A stretch of DNA of 64,000 bases from Siderastrea siderea (GCA_964030785.1 OZ034970.1:124001-188000), one strand, 5' to 3'. Positions 34,401 to 59,777 are shown, numbered from the stretch's first letter. Numbers and translations: made by a program. The notes: a model not told the origin generated them from the letters alone.

Positions 34401-36811
34401 GTAATACGCTAATTCTTCAAATTTTAGATCTCAGGTCAAGAAATAAGTGCGCAACGGCGTTCCTCACATGAAAACCAGCTTGTGTGCCAATGTTCAGCTA
34501 AATAGGAGCAATTTCGATTTTAACCTCAAATCGTCACTTACGCCCTTTTTCCACCGGGCCCTTCATTTGGAAGGTGTTTTTTTTAAGACTCAGTTTAAAT
34601 AAAGCTGCAGAGGTTACACAGAAAATGATGATGATCAAAACACCACAACTGCAGTTATTTATTTGTGCATCACCTTAACTGCAGTTTTAACACATCAAAT
34701 TATAACAATATATTGATAGGATATGAAGAATAGAATTAGGTGAAATAAAAGTGTCATAATTAATAAAAAACAACAACTAATGTTTTAGGCTCTGTCCTTC
34801 CTTTTAAAAATGACAACAAAGGATACAGTTCATCAATGCTGTTTTTATCAAACATTGAGTGTTTAGTCTCTGCCTGATTGGAATTCAACCGCTTTGGACG
34901 TTTCTTGTCTTTAGACTGGCATTGCTTCAATATATAATAACCAAAGAAAATCAATCAGGGGCATGCCACTTAAAAATACATTATGAGACAACAAATTTCC
35001 ATACAACACCATTTCAGAAACACAAGGATTCTCAGGTGTGTATTTTATGTAAGTTAACTGTACCTACTAAAATAATCACTCAGTACTCTCAAACTAATGT
35101 GCAACCCCACCCCCCTCCCCTCACCAAAAAAATGACAAGTAAATAAACACCCAAACTGTTTAATGGGAATGAGGTATTTGTTTTGTACATTATGGCATCT
35201 CGTTATTTTTCTGCTTTAACTGCATTCAATTACTGACCTCAGACAAGCACAATCTTACCACTGAATTTGATTAGGTCAGATTAAGTACGAAACAGTTGAA
35301 TTAGTTTCATTGGGCTGAAAGGAACAATAAAGCTTTTTTTTAATGATTAGTCAATTTTGATAAAGGTAAGGAGAAATACTTTTCAGTCTGTCAGCCTGAT
35401 TTCACAAATTAGTGTTACTTTCGATTTCTGTTATTTCTCGCTTATTACAATCATTTTAGCTTCGACTAATTTCGAAGTTTTGCCAGATGTTGTAAAAACA
35501 TAACCTTAGATCAAGACAAACTAGACAGTTATAAATTGAAAAAAGAAAATTATCTTAAACTGAAGTTGGCTTGAGATTCTCTTTGAATTCTTCATTCTGT
35601 GCTTAACTGACTTATTCATACGTCTTCCATTGGGGGAGTGTTATGTCTTATCTGGTGGGGGCGCTTTGTCTTGGGGGTGTTTAGAGTTAGGGTTAGGGTT
35701 AACCTAAAAAGCAATCATGAATGGAGCCTGAGTCAGAAAATGTATGTATAATGTACCAGTCAAATTGAAGCTTCAACATCCCCTCCCCGGGCAACCCCCG
35801 CGGCATTTGAACTTTTGAAGATTGGCTTGTTCAAATTCCCGCCCCTTGGGGCAAAAATCCCGTTCAAATGGCCCACCAATTAATATTGAAAATACCTCTC
35901 CTCAAAGACAAATTTGTCTTAAATCTAACATTGTTCACGCTTCTCAGAGAGAGATATGCTGTACTAACACCTTCACATTTCTTTTAAAGACCCTCTTGAA
36001 AGAGTTATTCACTAACAAAGGTGAAATTCTATCTTGTAAATCCGTCAAACCCTGCAAAAACCAAAAAAACTCCTGGACGTATTACAATGGAACAAGAGAT
36101 AAATCTGGTTCAAATTCCCCACCCTTCCAAGGCAACATTGAAATTCCCCCCTCTCTGGGCACGATGCACAGTCAAATGCCCTGGGTTTGCCCGGGGAGGG
36201 GATGTTGAAGCTTCAATTTGACCGGTACATAATTCATGTCTGAATTGATGGGTCTGTGCGAAAATTTTACCTAAATTTTCTTTTCCCCTCAGAAAAAAGC
36301 CAATTTTTTTTTCCTAACCCACTCGGAAACATTCAAAAGATCAAAGGCACCGACGCAGCGACCCCTCAGAAATGACGTTCATGGGCCCCCTCAGAAAATT
36401 TCTTCCATAGGGAGGAATGGCTCTCCCCCCTCCTGCCCGTCACGGGATAGCTGCCACGTTTCGCTCACCTTCCTCTCAAACTCTTCCAGAGCAACTAGTG
36501 TGGGTTCTTGATTACCACCAAGAGAAGTTACATGGGCAATCCACTCTTCAACTAACTCAGAAGCACTCAGACGGCATAACACACAAATTTCTTTCACTGG
36601 TATTAAAAGAAAACATTGCAGACAAACCAGTTAGCTCAGTTCACATTAACGCTCGTTTGAAGGCAAATTAATTCCAAATAAAGGGAAAAATAGATAAATG
36701 ACAACATATTTCGATGAAAATGAACAACCTACATTTATCGAGGATGGAGAGATCGTCAACGCTGACAGAAAACTCCTCGAATTCTCGCTCAATCTCTTCG
36801 TCCGTCACCAT
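16456..36811 (-). CDS. POLA2: DNA polymerase alpha subunit B (POLA2)
   Basis: This is the accessory B subunit of the polymerase alpha-primase complex, which makes the RNA-DNA primers of nuclear replication. It tethers the catalytic subunit and carries an OB fold and an inactive phosphodiesterase domain. Eighteen exons join in frame to 614 residues (human 598). In order are an N-terminal helical domain (EEIEREFEEFSVSVDDL), an acidic linker (INEEDEDLLECYQTPGNK), a Ser/Pro linker (AAFSPASFSPA), the OB region (GQICCDSNGKLNAQSVMLEG, LFPGQ) and the phosphodiesterase core. The core shows AAGPFTTSDSLLYEPLADL, LGPFVDSKHDQ, FVPSNRDIHHDFVYPQPPF, YYPLHPPAEDVNLDYE, LPSDLRYFAK and NPGRLAKGLVGGTYAKVWIK. The end QVIRI matches vertebrates. 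The start at 36,811 is the first ATG in frame, in a strong context (CCAAGATGG), 25 bases after an E2F-type palindrome. Confidence 0.96.
18141..18178. repeat. (CAA)n(TAA)n microsatellite, target of the BEL/Pao insertion
   Basis: Trinucleotide array running up to the left long terminal repeat. A similar (TAA)n array continues after the right repeat at 24,283-24,320, so the retrotransposon split one A/T-rich array. Confidence 0.85.
18179..18409 (+). repeat. BEL/Pao 5' long terminal repeat
   Basis: 231 bp, starting TGTCACGGATTATTTT and ending AAAATTCAAGACA. It contains the palindromic stretch GATCACGTGATC near 18,243 and a T run of about ten near 18,300. It is almost identical to 24,053-24,282. 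Confidence 0.95.
18412..18429 (+). promoter_or_regulatory. Primer binding site, tRNA-Tyr-like
   Basis: TGGTCCTTTGGAGCCGGA begins two bases after the left terminal repeat. It nearly matches the complement of a tRNA-Tyr 3' end (TGGTCCTTCGAGCCGGA), with one extra base and one change. The tRNA identity is from memory of tRNA-Tyr sequences. Confidence 0.65.
18440..21448 (+). CDS. BEL/Pao gag-pol polyprotein, N-terminal part (gag, protease, reverse transcriptase), prematurely ended
   Basis: The first ATG after the primer site (18,440) opens 1,002 codons. Gag with a DUF1759-like region (KLPKLQIKKFTGDPKEWQSF, from residue 122) comes first. Zinc knuckles follow: CLFCKGAHRASDC (from residue 328), CFICLRRGGHMARNC (from 359) and CFGCQGRHHLAVC. 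An aspartic protease with IFDTGAQRSYV (DTG at 453) is next. Then comes reverse transcriptase with LVADIEKAFLNI (Asp799), FGVNASPFLLNATL and the active site FYVDDLV (YVDD from 877). The frame is lost at 21,415, where a duplicated RNase H fragment begins, and stops at TAA 21,446-21,448. The remainder of pol is read from 21,609. As it stands the copy cannot make a full polyprotein without bypassing this break. Confidence 0.95.
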   Translation: MPGKLTKNKKIREAHREHAKKVLAAVDEALGEFDGSVVAKDKVTRIIITLNDKLATLKSLDESILAAVEEPNIVTEVEESEEFRTQIHAALVKLQRCQTSENESTVPLHSNPGVSTQPVNAKLPKLQIKKFTGDPKEWQSFWDSFSSAVHTNKALKNVDKLNYLKSLLEGAALSAITGLALTEPNYANAVDILKERFGNKQLIISSHMEALLKLKPVTALSDIKGMRAVLDKVEIQVRGLQALGIESDQYGALLILIFMEKLPDELRLIVSREHKDDWKLDSVLQAVKSEVEARERCNIRPSTERPPVKKPYPTGSALLSGNRGEFNCLFCKGAHRASDCRVVTNVDQRKDILKKQGRCFICLRRGGHMARNCDSKIQCFGCQGRHHLAVCDGGKSHVSGNSAMEGACNLPEMSTPAMHVSSGMHVFLQTAQVVVSRPGMGSAHSLKVRAIFDTGAQRSYVSQGVVDSLKLETIKTETLRIATFRNQDQQLQAVNLIELALTKPETGFEMTLNAFSVPRICSDLQGQDLHWVKETYPRLRDIDFADTCSDGGPMQIDLLIGSDYIWNFFDGKTIRGEESGQGGPVAVSTKVGWVLSGPVENLPQERLSSIQFSSTHVLRIDSRETEDTLRTDLQRLWVLDSVGIRDRDTVHEAFEKNLSFEDGKYSVHLPWKEHHKLLPDNFENSVARLSSQLKRLRREPDILREYDAIIQDQLQSGIIERVDRTKCPDVGRVHYLPHHGVVRRDALTTKLRVVFDALSKATIDSPSLNDCLYSGPALTPTIFKILLRFREKRIALVADIEKAFLNIRVSDQDRDVLRFLWVDSLERDDPGLVLYRFCRVVFGVNASPFLLNATLKHHISQYQADPEFVENLLNSFYVDDLVSGEKNLEKCLSLYQKSKKCLSEGGFNLRKWISNSPQLLELICEDQTRIDENSPVMEDTESYAKTTMGHLEKLDMKNEHKVLGLNWDCVSDEFIFKFEALLKLAEGLERTTGWTARRQSSG
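21415..21577 (+). repeat. 163-bp direct duplication inside pol (copy of 22,080-22,242)
   Basis: These 163 bases match 22,080-22,242 base for base in the same orientation. The source encodes the RNase H motif WLDSKTAIFWIKGS and the following segment. In this place they are out of frame and give the premature stop. About 30 further bases of unclear origin (GGATCCCCTGAATAATGGC and on) lie before the frame is regained. Confidence 0.92.
21609..24029 (+). CDS. BEL/Pao pol, C-terminal part (RNase H and integrase), no start codon of its own
   Basis: An open frame of 806 codons continues the polyprotein from FKITSSFFDPLGVLSPV (end of the reverse transcriptase domain). RNase H follows, with GFGDASEKAYCAVVY and WLDSKTAIFWIKG. 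The integrase zinc site is HERVHHNK then CTVCRR (about 22,810-22,930), and the integrase core has GVDYAGP (Asp at 23,025), IVSDNTKTF (Asp at 23,217) and GGFFERMIQ (Glu at 23,358), the expected D,D,E set. The C-terminal part has the DUF5641-like VGDVVTVFEDNLPRSQWRLG. The stop is TGA 24,027-24,029, just before the polypurine tract. The first codon is TTG, so this is a severed continuation, not a separate gene. Confidence 0.94.
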   Translation: MFKITSSFFDPLGVLSPVLVQMKVLFQMLCQEKFDWDALLPEPARREWMRWLQDLQEVQRVLVPRCVYAGLEEEIVSCTTHGFGDASEKAYCAVVYLVLEASSGYHPVLLSSKTRVAPLSKQSIPRLELLSGVILARLVSSVKETLEPKIQINETHLWLDSKTAIFWIKGSKEWKQFVQNRVNEIRSLTEESMWNHCPGLENPADIGSRGEVASKLKSNQLWWRGPWWLSEPKTNWPKFEECLESITEECRTELKKAQALEATEETVLLASTGRPDLEACISITDFSCCDKLFRITALVLRFVRNLKIKTKMSKEETVCEGDLTVEEVANAKIQWLRSVQKNMKSQANYSQLEREFGVYEDDSGVLRCKGRIANADLPLETKFPALLPRDHHISTLLVRQAHERVHHNKVEATLAQLRTRYWIIRGRQFVKKILASCTVCRRYEGCGYRVPPQGDLPEFRLSQKPAFTYVGVDYAGPLYTKESNHSELQKVYVLLFTCCSTRAIHLELATDMSADMFIRCLQRLTARRGTPEIIVSDNTKTFKSAAKVLRKVFSYPSVKRFIAGRRIAWRFNVDRAPWWGGFFERMIQNVKRCLRKTLRNARLNYDELHTILVEVEGTLNSRPLTYVSSDDPEEPLTPSHLMYGRRILSLPDVGASSQDPINQAVSSEDLPRRRRYLGLLLQHFWKRWSREYVTELRNLHRQRSRPESRMSISVGDVVTVFEDNLPRSQWRLGRVEQLIPGADNCVRAAVIKVITKSGRPMTVKRPVQKLFPLEIVTHDEQLQDEARRPRRAAAINADYIRRLVDQ
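24041..24050 (+). promoter_or_regulatory. Polypurine tract
   Basis: AAGGGGGGAG stands two bases before the right terminal repeat, the usual plus-strand primer position. Confidence 0.85.
24053..24282 (+). repeat. BEL/Pao 3' long terminal repeat
   Basis: 230 bp, TG...CA, matching the left repeat except for about four substitutions and one base fewer in the T run. It is followed by the GTAAT target duplication. Confidence 0.95.
26142..26554. mobile_element. MITE with TACTGTATTTACTCG inverted ends, POLA2 intron 10
   Basis: It starts TACTGTATTTACTCGATGA and ends CGAGTAAATACAGTA. The interior has several AAGCGCCGCC / AAGCACCG repeats. TA at both borders fits a Tc1/mariner-type target duplication. 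No coding. Confidence 0.8.
27738..27767. repeat. (AACCA)n microsatellite
   Basis: A short run of CCAAA pentamers in POLA2 intron 8. Confidence 0.85.
28073..28255. mobile_element. Small foldback element, POLA2 intron 8
   Basis: CAGAAAATATCCATAC-CCCCATGGAAGG at the left pairs with CCTTCCATGGGTGGGTATGG-ATTTTTTCCG at the right. It is about 180 bp, without coding. Confidence 0.7.
29555..29792. repeat. 238-bp near-perfect palindrome, POLA2 intron 5
   Basis: The arms at 29,555-29,670 and 29,677-29,792 are reverse complements with about three mismatches, and the loop is only six bases (AAAAAG). The arms include GATGTCTCCATGACATC and GTTTCG, reminiscent of degenerate hammerhead-like ends of Penelope-type elements, but the CTGATGA core is missing. 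An RNA copy would fold into one long hairpin. Confidence 0.88.
31321..31496. mobile_element. pogo/Tigger-type MITE, POLA2 intron 3
   Basis: The ends CAGTGGAACCTCGATTTAAC and GTTAAATCGAGGTTCCACTG are perfect complements, and TA flanks both sides (31,319-31,320 and 31,497-31,498). The termini and TA target are the signature of pogo/Tigger elements. It has no transposase. Confidence 0.9.
31743..32213. mobile_element. 471-bp palindromic foldback element, copy 2
   Basis: Same family and exactly the same length as 14,785-15,255. It forms the left end of the composite element. Confidence 0.88.
32390..32590. repeat. Interspersed TTAGGGTTA-like motifs
   Basis: Several TTAGGGTTAAATT / GCTTAGGGTTA units occur in about 200 bp, irregularly spaced and mixed with GCTAGGGTTACGG. 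A further GTTAGGGTTAGGGTTAAC occurs near 35,685. They resemble the metazoan telomere repeat but do not form a clean array. Confidence 0.55.
32759..32784. repeat. Poly-A run in the composite element centre
   Basis: About 25 consecutive A bases. It could be an RNA-derived tail or a slippage tract. Confidence 0.8.
32884..33258 (+). CDS. Unidentified 124-codon open frame in the composite element centre
   Basis: An ATG-started single frame in A/T-rich sequence, rich in Lys, Ser, Thr and Cys (for example CKQSRDISEDKEST and KRIEILKPQQSMKEI). I recognise no domain, signal peptide or membrane segment. Its position between two inverted foldback copies is its main interest: it may be a captured gene piece or chance. 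A second shorter frame lies at 33,513-33,794 with a basic stretch SPARKKSPPK. Confidence 0.25.
   Translation: MECIAQIKTCESKEDKIKSFALQRADMSQCKQSRDISEDKESTNNCCDITKPHETKHCSITFQIQTAKIITNMFHKQSEMSTVRPLFGSHATKRIEILKPQQSMKEICEGSTHDSGEYSFCPSS
34094..34564. mobile_element. 471-bp palindromic foldback element, copy 3
   Basis: It begins GAAGGGCCCGGTGG and ends CCACCGGGCCCTTC, with the same length as the other two copies. It forms the right end of the composite element. Confidence 0.88.
35751..36230. mobile_element. 480-bp foldback element, POLA2 intron 2
   Basis: ATGTACCAGTCAAATTGAAG at the left pairs with CTTCAATTTGACCGGTACAT at the right, and the arms continue through CCCCTCCCCGGGCAA and its complement. 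The frames inside are translations of the arms. Confidence 0.85.
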
Positions 36812-36827
36812 CTTGGATTTCCTTGCA

Positions 36828-36848
36828 TCGCCAAACTTTGGCGCCAAA
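36828..36848 (-). promoter_or_regulatory. Tandem E2F-type sites at the POLA2 start
   Basis: The perfect palindrome TTTGGCGCCAAA (36,837-36,848) is followed on the minus strand by TTTGGCGA (36,835-36,828), just upstream of the ATG at 36,811. E2F/DP factors bind this sequence and drive replication genes in S phase in animals. Its place argues that transcription starts here and that translation starts at 36,811. The frame is open further upstream but holds no ATG. Confidence 0.7.
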
Positions 36849-36950
36849 TTCACTACGAGACCGGCCGAGAAACACTGGAACCAAGAGCGGAAGTTATTGA
36901 GAAGCAGAAGGAAGCTAGGGCGACAGGGCCGAACCTGGAAGGAAGGAAGG

Positions 36951-37038
36951 TAGCCTGCGAACGCAGACGTATTTCCATCTGTCGTTTCTCTCCGCGGAGA
37001 GAAACGACAGCCGGAAATACGTCTGCGTTCGCAGGCTA
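36951..37038. mobile_element. 88-bp near-perfect palindrome with TAGCCTGCG ends
   Basis: TAGCCTGCGAACGCAGACGT at the left and its complement at the right, symmetrical about CCGCGG, with two mismatched positions. TA at both ends and the GCCTG terminus resemble the MITE at 1,671-1,800. It lies in the divergent promoter interval between POLA2 and alpha-actinin. Confidence 0.8.
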
Positions 37039-38319
37039 GAAGAAAGGCGGAAAAGAAGGAAACCTGAGCCCAAGGGAGCCAAAGAAAAATTTAGCAGGAC
37101 TGTATGGGCGCTAAAAAGACTTTCGTTTTGCCACAGCCGAAGGACAACTCTAAGTTAAGCATGTTTAAAGGCATATTCTATGATGAAGTCGATAGTGTAA
37201 CCATGGTGTCCCCACCAGCCCCAGTTCACTCATCTCAGGAACTCACATCTTCTTCATGGGACACCATGAAGAACGAAAGATGACACCGAGGCAAAATGCA
37301 CTGCGCACGCGCTGTAGTTTTACCTCTTGTCAATGCTCCCCTATTGAAAACTATTGGCAAGAATACTAAACTCGGGTTCCGGCCGCGAATTTTGGAAAAC
37401 TTAAGCTCCAGACATCAAACTTAAGGTTAAAAAATCCAGAGCAGCTTCAATATAGTTTTATCTGTTTCTACACCTTTGCACCTCGTAGTTTCGGGCTTGC
37501 ACCCACAGCGAAAAACATCATGAAAGTCGATAGTTTACGTTCGCATGTCGCCATTGTAGTGGCATTAGGGAGTTTAAGCAACCACCACAGCGACGGCAAC
37601 GAGAACGTCGAAAAACAATAGGCATTAATGAGCTAAACAATGACTCTGCACGTGCGTTACACATTCTGGCACATTTCTTTTCCGTCCTCTGCAAAACAAC
37701 AACGTGAAAGGACCAGTTTTAAGTTTTTTTTTCTTTTTTTTTTGGAGAACGGGAACACACGAGGGCGCCATCCCTGCGAATTCAGTTCCCGGACAGTTCG
37801 AAAGCACACCGAATGAAAATGAACAACATAAGCTCGAAACCGGAAATGGCCGAAGTGAGCGCATGCGGAGACGTTTTGCCGCGGTGTCACGAAAGATGAG
37901 GTTGGAACCAAACACAACAACAACAACAGCAGTAATTTATTAGCATTTCCATATGAATAAATGGCATTAACGATGTTGGATATTATTAGAATAATAATAA
38001 CTGTAATAATTATAATAATGAAATTTTGGTGATAATTAGAGCTCCTATTATTACATAGAGAATCAATACTATGCAGCGGATTTGTTCATTGTCTTGCTTT
38101 GACGTTTTTCAAAACACCCCCCCCCCCCCCAACCCCACCCCCCGCCACGGTTTCCACAACCTTCAACGAGTTACTGCGCACGTTGCTGGTTGTGCTACCG
38201 TGAATGATTTGAGTAGGGGCCTGGGTACCAGGATAAGCCGGAGGAATCGAGAGCAAGAGAGGCTTGAGAGTGTCGAAGGGTGAATATCGTGCTTGAAGTA
38301 CTTTGTTCGGTGGGTCGCG
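37039..38319. promoter_or_regulatory. POLA2 / alpha-actinin divergent intergenic interval
   Basis: The two genes start 1,508 bp apart in opposite directions. The interval shows a dispersed repeat around 37,560-37,715 (GACGGCAACGAGAACGTCG and on), a T run near 37,730 and a C run near 38,120. The last 200 bases before 38,320 are GC-balanced and are the likely actinin 5' UTR. No TATA box is assigned. Confidence 0.4.
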
Positions 38320-56682
<18,363 letters not shown>

Positions 56683-57208
56683 TACTAAGAATTCAGATAC
56701 AACGCTTTTATACTAATATACTCAGCTACCGGGGGGTGGCGTTGTGGTGGGTTTTGTGCTCTCAAAAAGTTTTGCCTCTAAAGTAAAGTAAGTAGACACT
56801 ATATTCCTTTATTGTAACTTTTTCTGTTTCTCTCGATGTTGATTTTAGGCTTAGGATTTACTGCAGTTTACTTTTTTGGAACGGTTATATTGCATTGGGA
56901 ATCAGATAAGGGTTGATATTAATGTTTCTGTCTTACGGTGAGTGTTTTTGGAAGGCCCTGGATTATTTTCTATTTGGTGAGAACAAGGCTTAAGGAGCAG
57001 CTCAGTTGAAATCAACAAAGATTGTTTTCATTTTTTAATCGACTTAATTTTTTTCAAGTTTACCCGCATAGCGCCTAGTTAGATTTCATTTAAACTGCAA
57101 GAATGCGAGAGTATGTGAATTCTTAACATTTACCCAGGAAAATATACTGAAAATCAATTGCTAGTTGCGGCTGCTAGTTTTATCGAGGCAATGCCAAGCC
57201 ATCTGTCA

Positions 57209-57214
57209 AATAAA
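57209..57214 (+). terminator. Alpha-actinin polyadenylation signal AATAAA
   Basis: The canonical hexamer lies 527 bases after the stop codon, followed by GTATGCAGTGT. The 3' UTR from 56,683 shows nothing else. Confidence 0.65.
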
Positions 57215-58142
57215 GTATGCAGTGTAACTTAAATAGACATTCTAGCTCGAAGGGTCTCTCTCTCTTCTCCTTTCTTCTGGAGCGCTGAAGAAAGATTAAA
57301 ATCTAAAATGTTAGCCAACCTCTTGCAATAGCTGTGGTGTCTGGAAGTACGTAGTTTCTTGATTAAATGCCTCCCCTAAATAAGCTGTAATAAACACCAA
57401 CCTTTCCCAAAGATGCAGCCACAAAGAATACGCGAAGTATATAGACGAGGTTCAATCCAGGTTTTATTATTGCCAGGTTTGGTAAATTCTCCAACATTAG
57501 AATTGTTTCTCTAGTGAGGAATTTTAGAATGAAGGGATGACATGAAATCGAGGAAATACGCGTACATTAATTAGTATATACATAGGCATCGGGTAGTATG
57601 CCGCAACTTAGCATTAAGAGACGTTGTATAAGAGAATTTTTTTTCTCGGCTTTTCTTTGTATAACTGTAGGGAAGATATTGCATAAATACAGCCATACAT
57701 AAAACAGTTCTAAAACCAAAAAATATTTTTCTCTTTCCGTGTAATAAATAGGAGATCAGTTGTCCTCCATAGCAGCATAGCTTGTATAAACAGTCATGAG
57801 TATTTTGAATAGAAATGCAAACTTCTAAAGGCTTCAAGAGAGCAGAGGTAAATAAAATAAAAAAATTTCCCACTGTTGTTGTGAGTTCTGTTGTGATTAG
57901 TTTTAGTTGGTGTTAAGTTTGTGTTTAAGTTGCTTGGGTCAGGGGTTTGCTGCCGCTTTCATCTTTTTTTTTTTTTTTTGCATGGCTACCACGTGATCTT
58001 AGCACTAATGCCCTATAACTATCTGGTTCTAGTCTCGGAAAAATGTTTTTTGCATTTTGAGGGGTTTAGAGGAAATACGAAAAAAATATCTTCTCTCCAA
58101 TTGGAGTGTCTGAAGGGGTCATGTAGCAGCTCTCGCAAGGTC

Positions 58143-58367
58143 TCACATTGTCTGAAGAGTGAAATGCACTTGTTTCTTAGCTCGCCTTGCTGTCAAAGGT
58201 GCTTTCGTTGAAGAAACAGTTGACTGTGTCATTACAGTTGTATCCATGAGTGCGTACAAAGAAATGCGACCTTTACAAATATTGCACCTTTCAAATGTTG
58301 CGGCCCCACCTTGCTTACCTTGTTTACCTTGTCCCTGTTGTCCACCTGGGGAAACGGTGACCGCCAT
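58143..58367 (-). CDS. Possible small gene, 74 residues, unidentified
   Basis: On the minus strand an ATG in the context CCAAGATGGCGGTC (a strong initiation context and also a YY1-type motif often found at animal first exons) opens a 74-residue frame. It starts MAVTVSPGGQQGQGKQGKQG, with a CNICKGRISLYAL segment and a basic Ser/Thr-rich end (TARRAKKQVHF). I recognise no family. A minus-strand AATAAA at 57,472-57,477 could end the transcript. Against it: the frame is short, low in complexity at the start, and GGTAAACAAGGTAAGC inside could act as splice donors, making this only a first exon. Confidence 0.35.
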   Translation of the reverse strand: MAVTVSPGGQQGQGKQGKQGGAATFERCNICKGRISLYALMDTTVMTQSTVSSTKAPLTARRAKKQVHFTLQTM

Positions 58368-58821
58368 CTTGGATTGCACAACCAAAAGAGCCTAGGAACG
58401 AGGTTGACATCAAAGATGGGCACTGGTTGAGTACGCGCTGTGGTTCGTCTGAAATCACGTGATAAAATTGGCGGAAAGTATTTTCAACATTTTTATCACT
58501 GGTTACTAGTATGTTTCTGTTATATGTAGACATACAGCTATTATATACACCTGTTTTCAAAAACATTGCTACTTGAATAATATATATGCATATATTTATC
58601 TTTTGTCTTCACATCGCGAAAACGAAAGATAATATATTTATTATATAGACAAGAGTGTTTTAGTGGAAAATAGACCACTCGTAAAGTTCATACGAAACTA
58701 CATCCGGGACTTGAGTGGCGTATTTTCCATATCCTCGCTAGTGAGGATATCGATGACGTCATTTCCCGCTTTTACACTGCTGTTTGTGCAAATATACTCT
58801 TGTCTATGTAATAAAAAGAAA

Positions 58822-58957
58822 ATTACACGGTGGGTTGAAGATATGAATTTTATTTTCTCGTGGTAAAAAACTATTTTACTCGCTCCCTGCGCTCGTTCGT
58901 AAAATATTGTTTTTACCACTCGAAAATAAAATTCATATCTTCGCACCGCCGTGTAAT
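58822..58957. mobile_element. 136-bp foldback element
   Basis: ATTACACGGTGGGTTGAAG at the left pairs with CTTCGCACCGCCGTGTAAT at the right, with further pairing through ATATGAATTTTATTTTC. The preceding sequence (58,640-58,821, with GAGGATATCGATGACGTCATT) looks like part of a larger dispersed repeat. Confidence 0.75.
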
Positions 58958-59743
58958 ATCCTCTATGTATGTATATATATATTTCAAGTTGCAATGTTTT
59001 TGCAAACGGGTGTCTAGCTGTACAGTTATATATTTACAGCCATTTCTAACGTTGTCGGATTTTATACGCGACAAGACCGAAAGGTAGTATGGGTAATTGT
59101 AAATCTTGTGTGATTCGGCTGTAATTTCACGGTTGTCACTGCCATAGGGTGGGTGAAAGTACCATAAACACTTGTCTATGTAATTTATTTTCCATATCTA
59201 AGTTGGGTAAATTTATTAATCAATTGCTCATATCACCTTGCGGTCGCTTAGGCTTTTCGACGACGTTATTTAATTGAAATTGCTGTATATTGAGCAATAA
59301 AGCCCTCTGGAGTGCTTCAAAATATCAAAATCACCCTCGCAACCAACTATTTATTTTTGAGGGTAAATTATACGGCTTTGACTTTTTCGCTTGCATGGTA
59401 GGCGTGGTTATTTTCTCTCTGTAGGACACCTGTCAACAGTTATTTACTGCAAGTTATTTCAATATAAATAAGGACTAAGAACGTTCGTGGAAACAAACAT
59501 TTCACAAGGTACGCCGATAATCAATTACATTTAACAAGGCCCGTTTCAAGTTATCCGAATAATGTTGCTCGCCCTTCCCCTAAAAGATATTTCAGAGAAA
59601 AAATACCAGTTTCACGAGCTTAATTTCTATTTATTTAACAATTACTAAAGGTAGGTAAACAGGCAAAAGGACACTACGTCCCATACAAGGCCTATCTACC
59701 CAACCCCTCACCAAACTAAGCATTTAAACTTAACCAACCCACA

Positions 59744-59777
<34 letters not shown>

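Larger units (their letters stand above)
31743..34564. mobile_element. 2.8-kb composite element made of two 471-bp foldbacks and a 1.6-kb centre
   Basis: Two inverted copies of the 471-bp palindromic family form the ends. Just inside them, about 130 bp (32,214-32,345 and 33,962-34,093) are also reverse complements with some mismatches. The total inverted arms are therefore about 600 bp around a unique centre (32,346-33,961). ATTT lies directly outside both outer ends (31,739-31,742 and 34,565-34,568), while the inner borders show no such pair of direct repeats. That is what one transposition event of the whole unit would leave. The centre has TTAGGG-like motifs, a poly-A run and a 124-codon frame, but no transposase. 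Confidence 0.75.
16456..36811 (-). other. POLA2 exon map and intron contents
   Basis: Coding exons 1 to 18, high to low coordinate: 36733-36811, 36469-36596, 34827-34924, 30753-30807, 30083-30204, 29083-29285, 28891-28979, 28393-28548, 27521-27583, 26953-27004, 25892-26010, 25759-25797, 25076-25149, 24682-24796, 24401-24507, 17955-18014, 17289-17415, 16456-16614. Every junction is GT/AG on the minus strand and keeps the frame. Exon 4 (55 bp) is small but restores the acidic linker and both phases. Intron 2 holds a 480-bp foldback. Intron 3 holds a pogo-type MITE and the 2.8-kb composite element. Intron 5 holds a 238-bp palindrome, introns 8 and 10 hold MITEs, and intron 15 holds the BEL/Pao element. 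Donors of exons 3 (GTATCC) and 4 (GTTTGT) are the weakest. Confidence 0.9.

Noticed and set aside
34778..34826. Extension of POLA2 exon 3 through LLSFLKGRTEPKTL
   Set aside because: The GTATCC donor at 34,826 joins the small exon 30,753-30,807 in frame and restores the acidic linker seen in other POLA2 proteins, which the extension does not.
36812..36853. Longer POLA2 N-terminus NLAPKFGDARKSK
   Set aside because: The upstream codon is GTG, not ATG, and the stretch contains the E2F palindrome. The ATG at 36,811 has a strong context.
57571..57873. 100-codon minus-strand frame after alpha-actinin
   Set aside because: A/T-rich and random-looking, no domain, no start context, no splice or polyadenylation support beyond chance.
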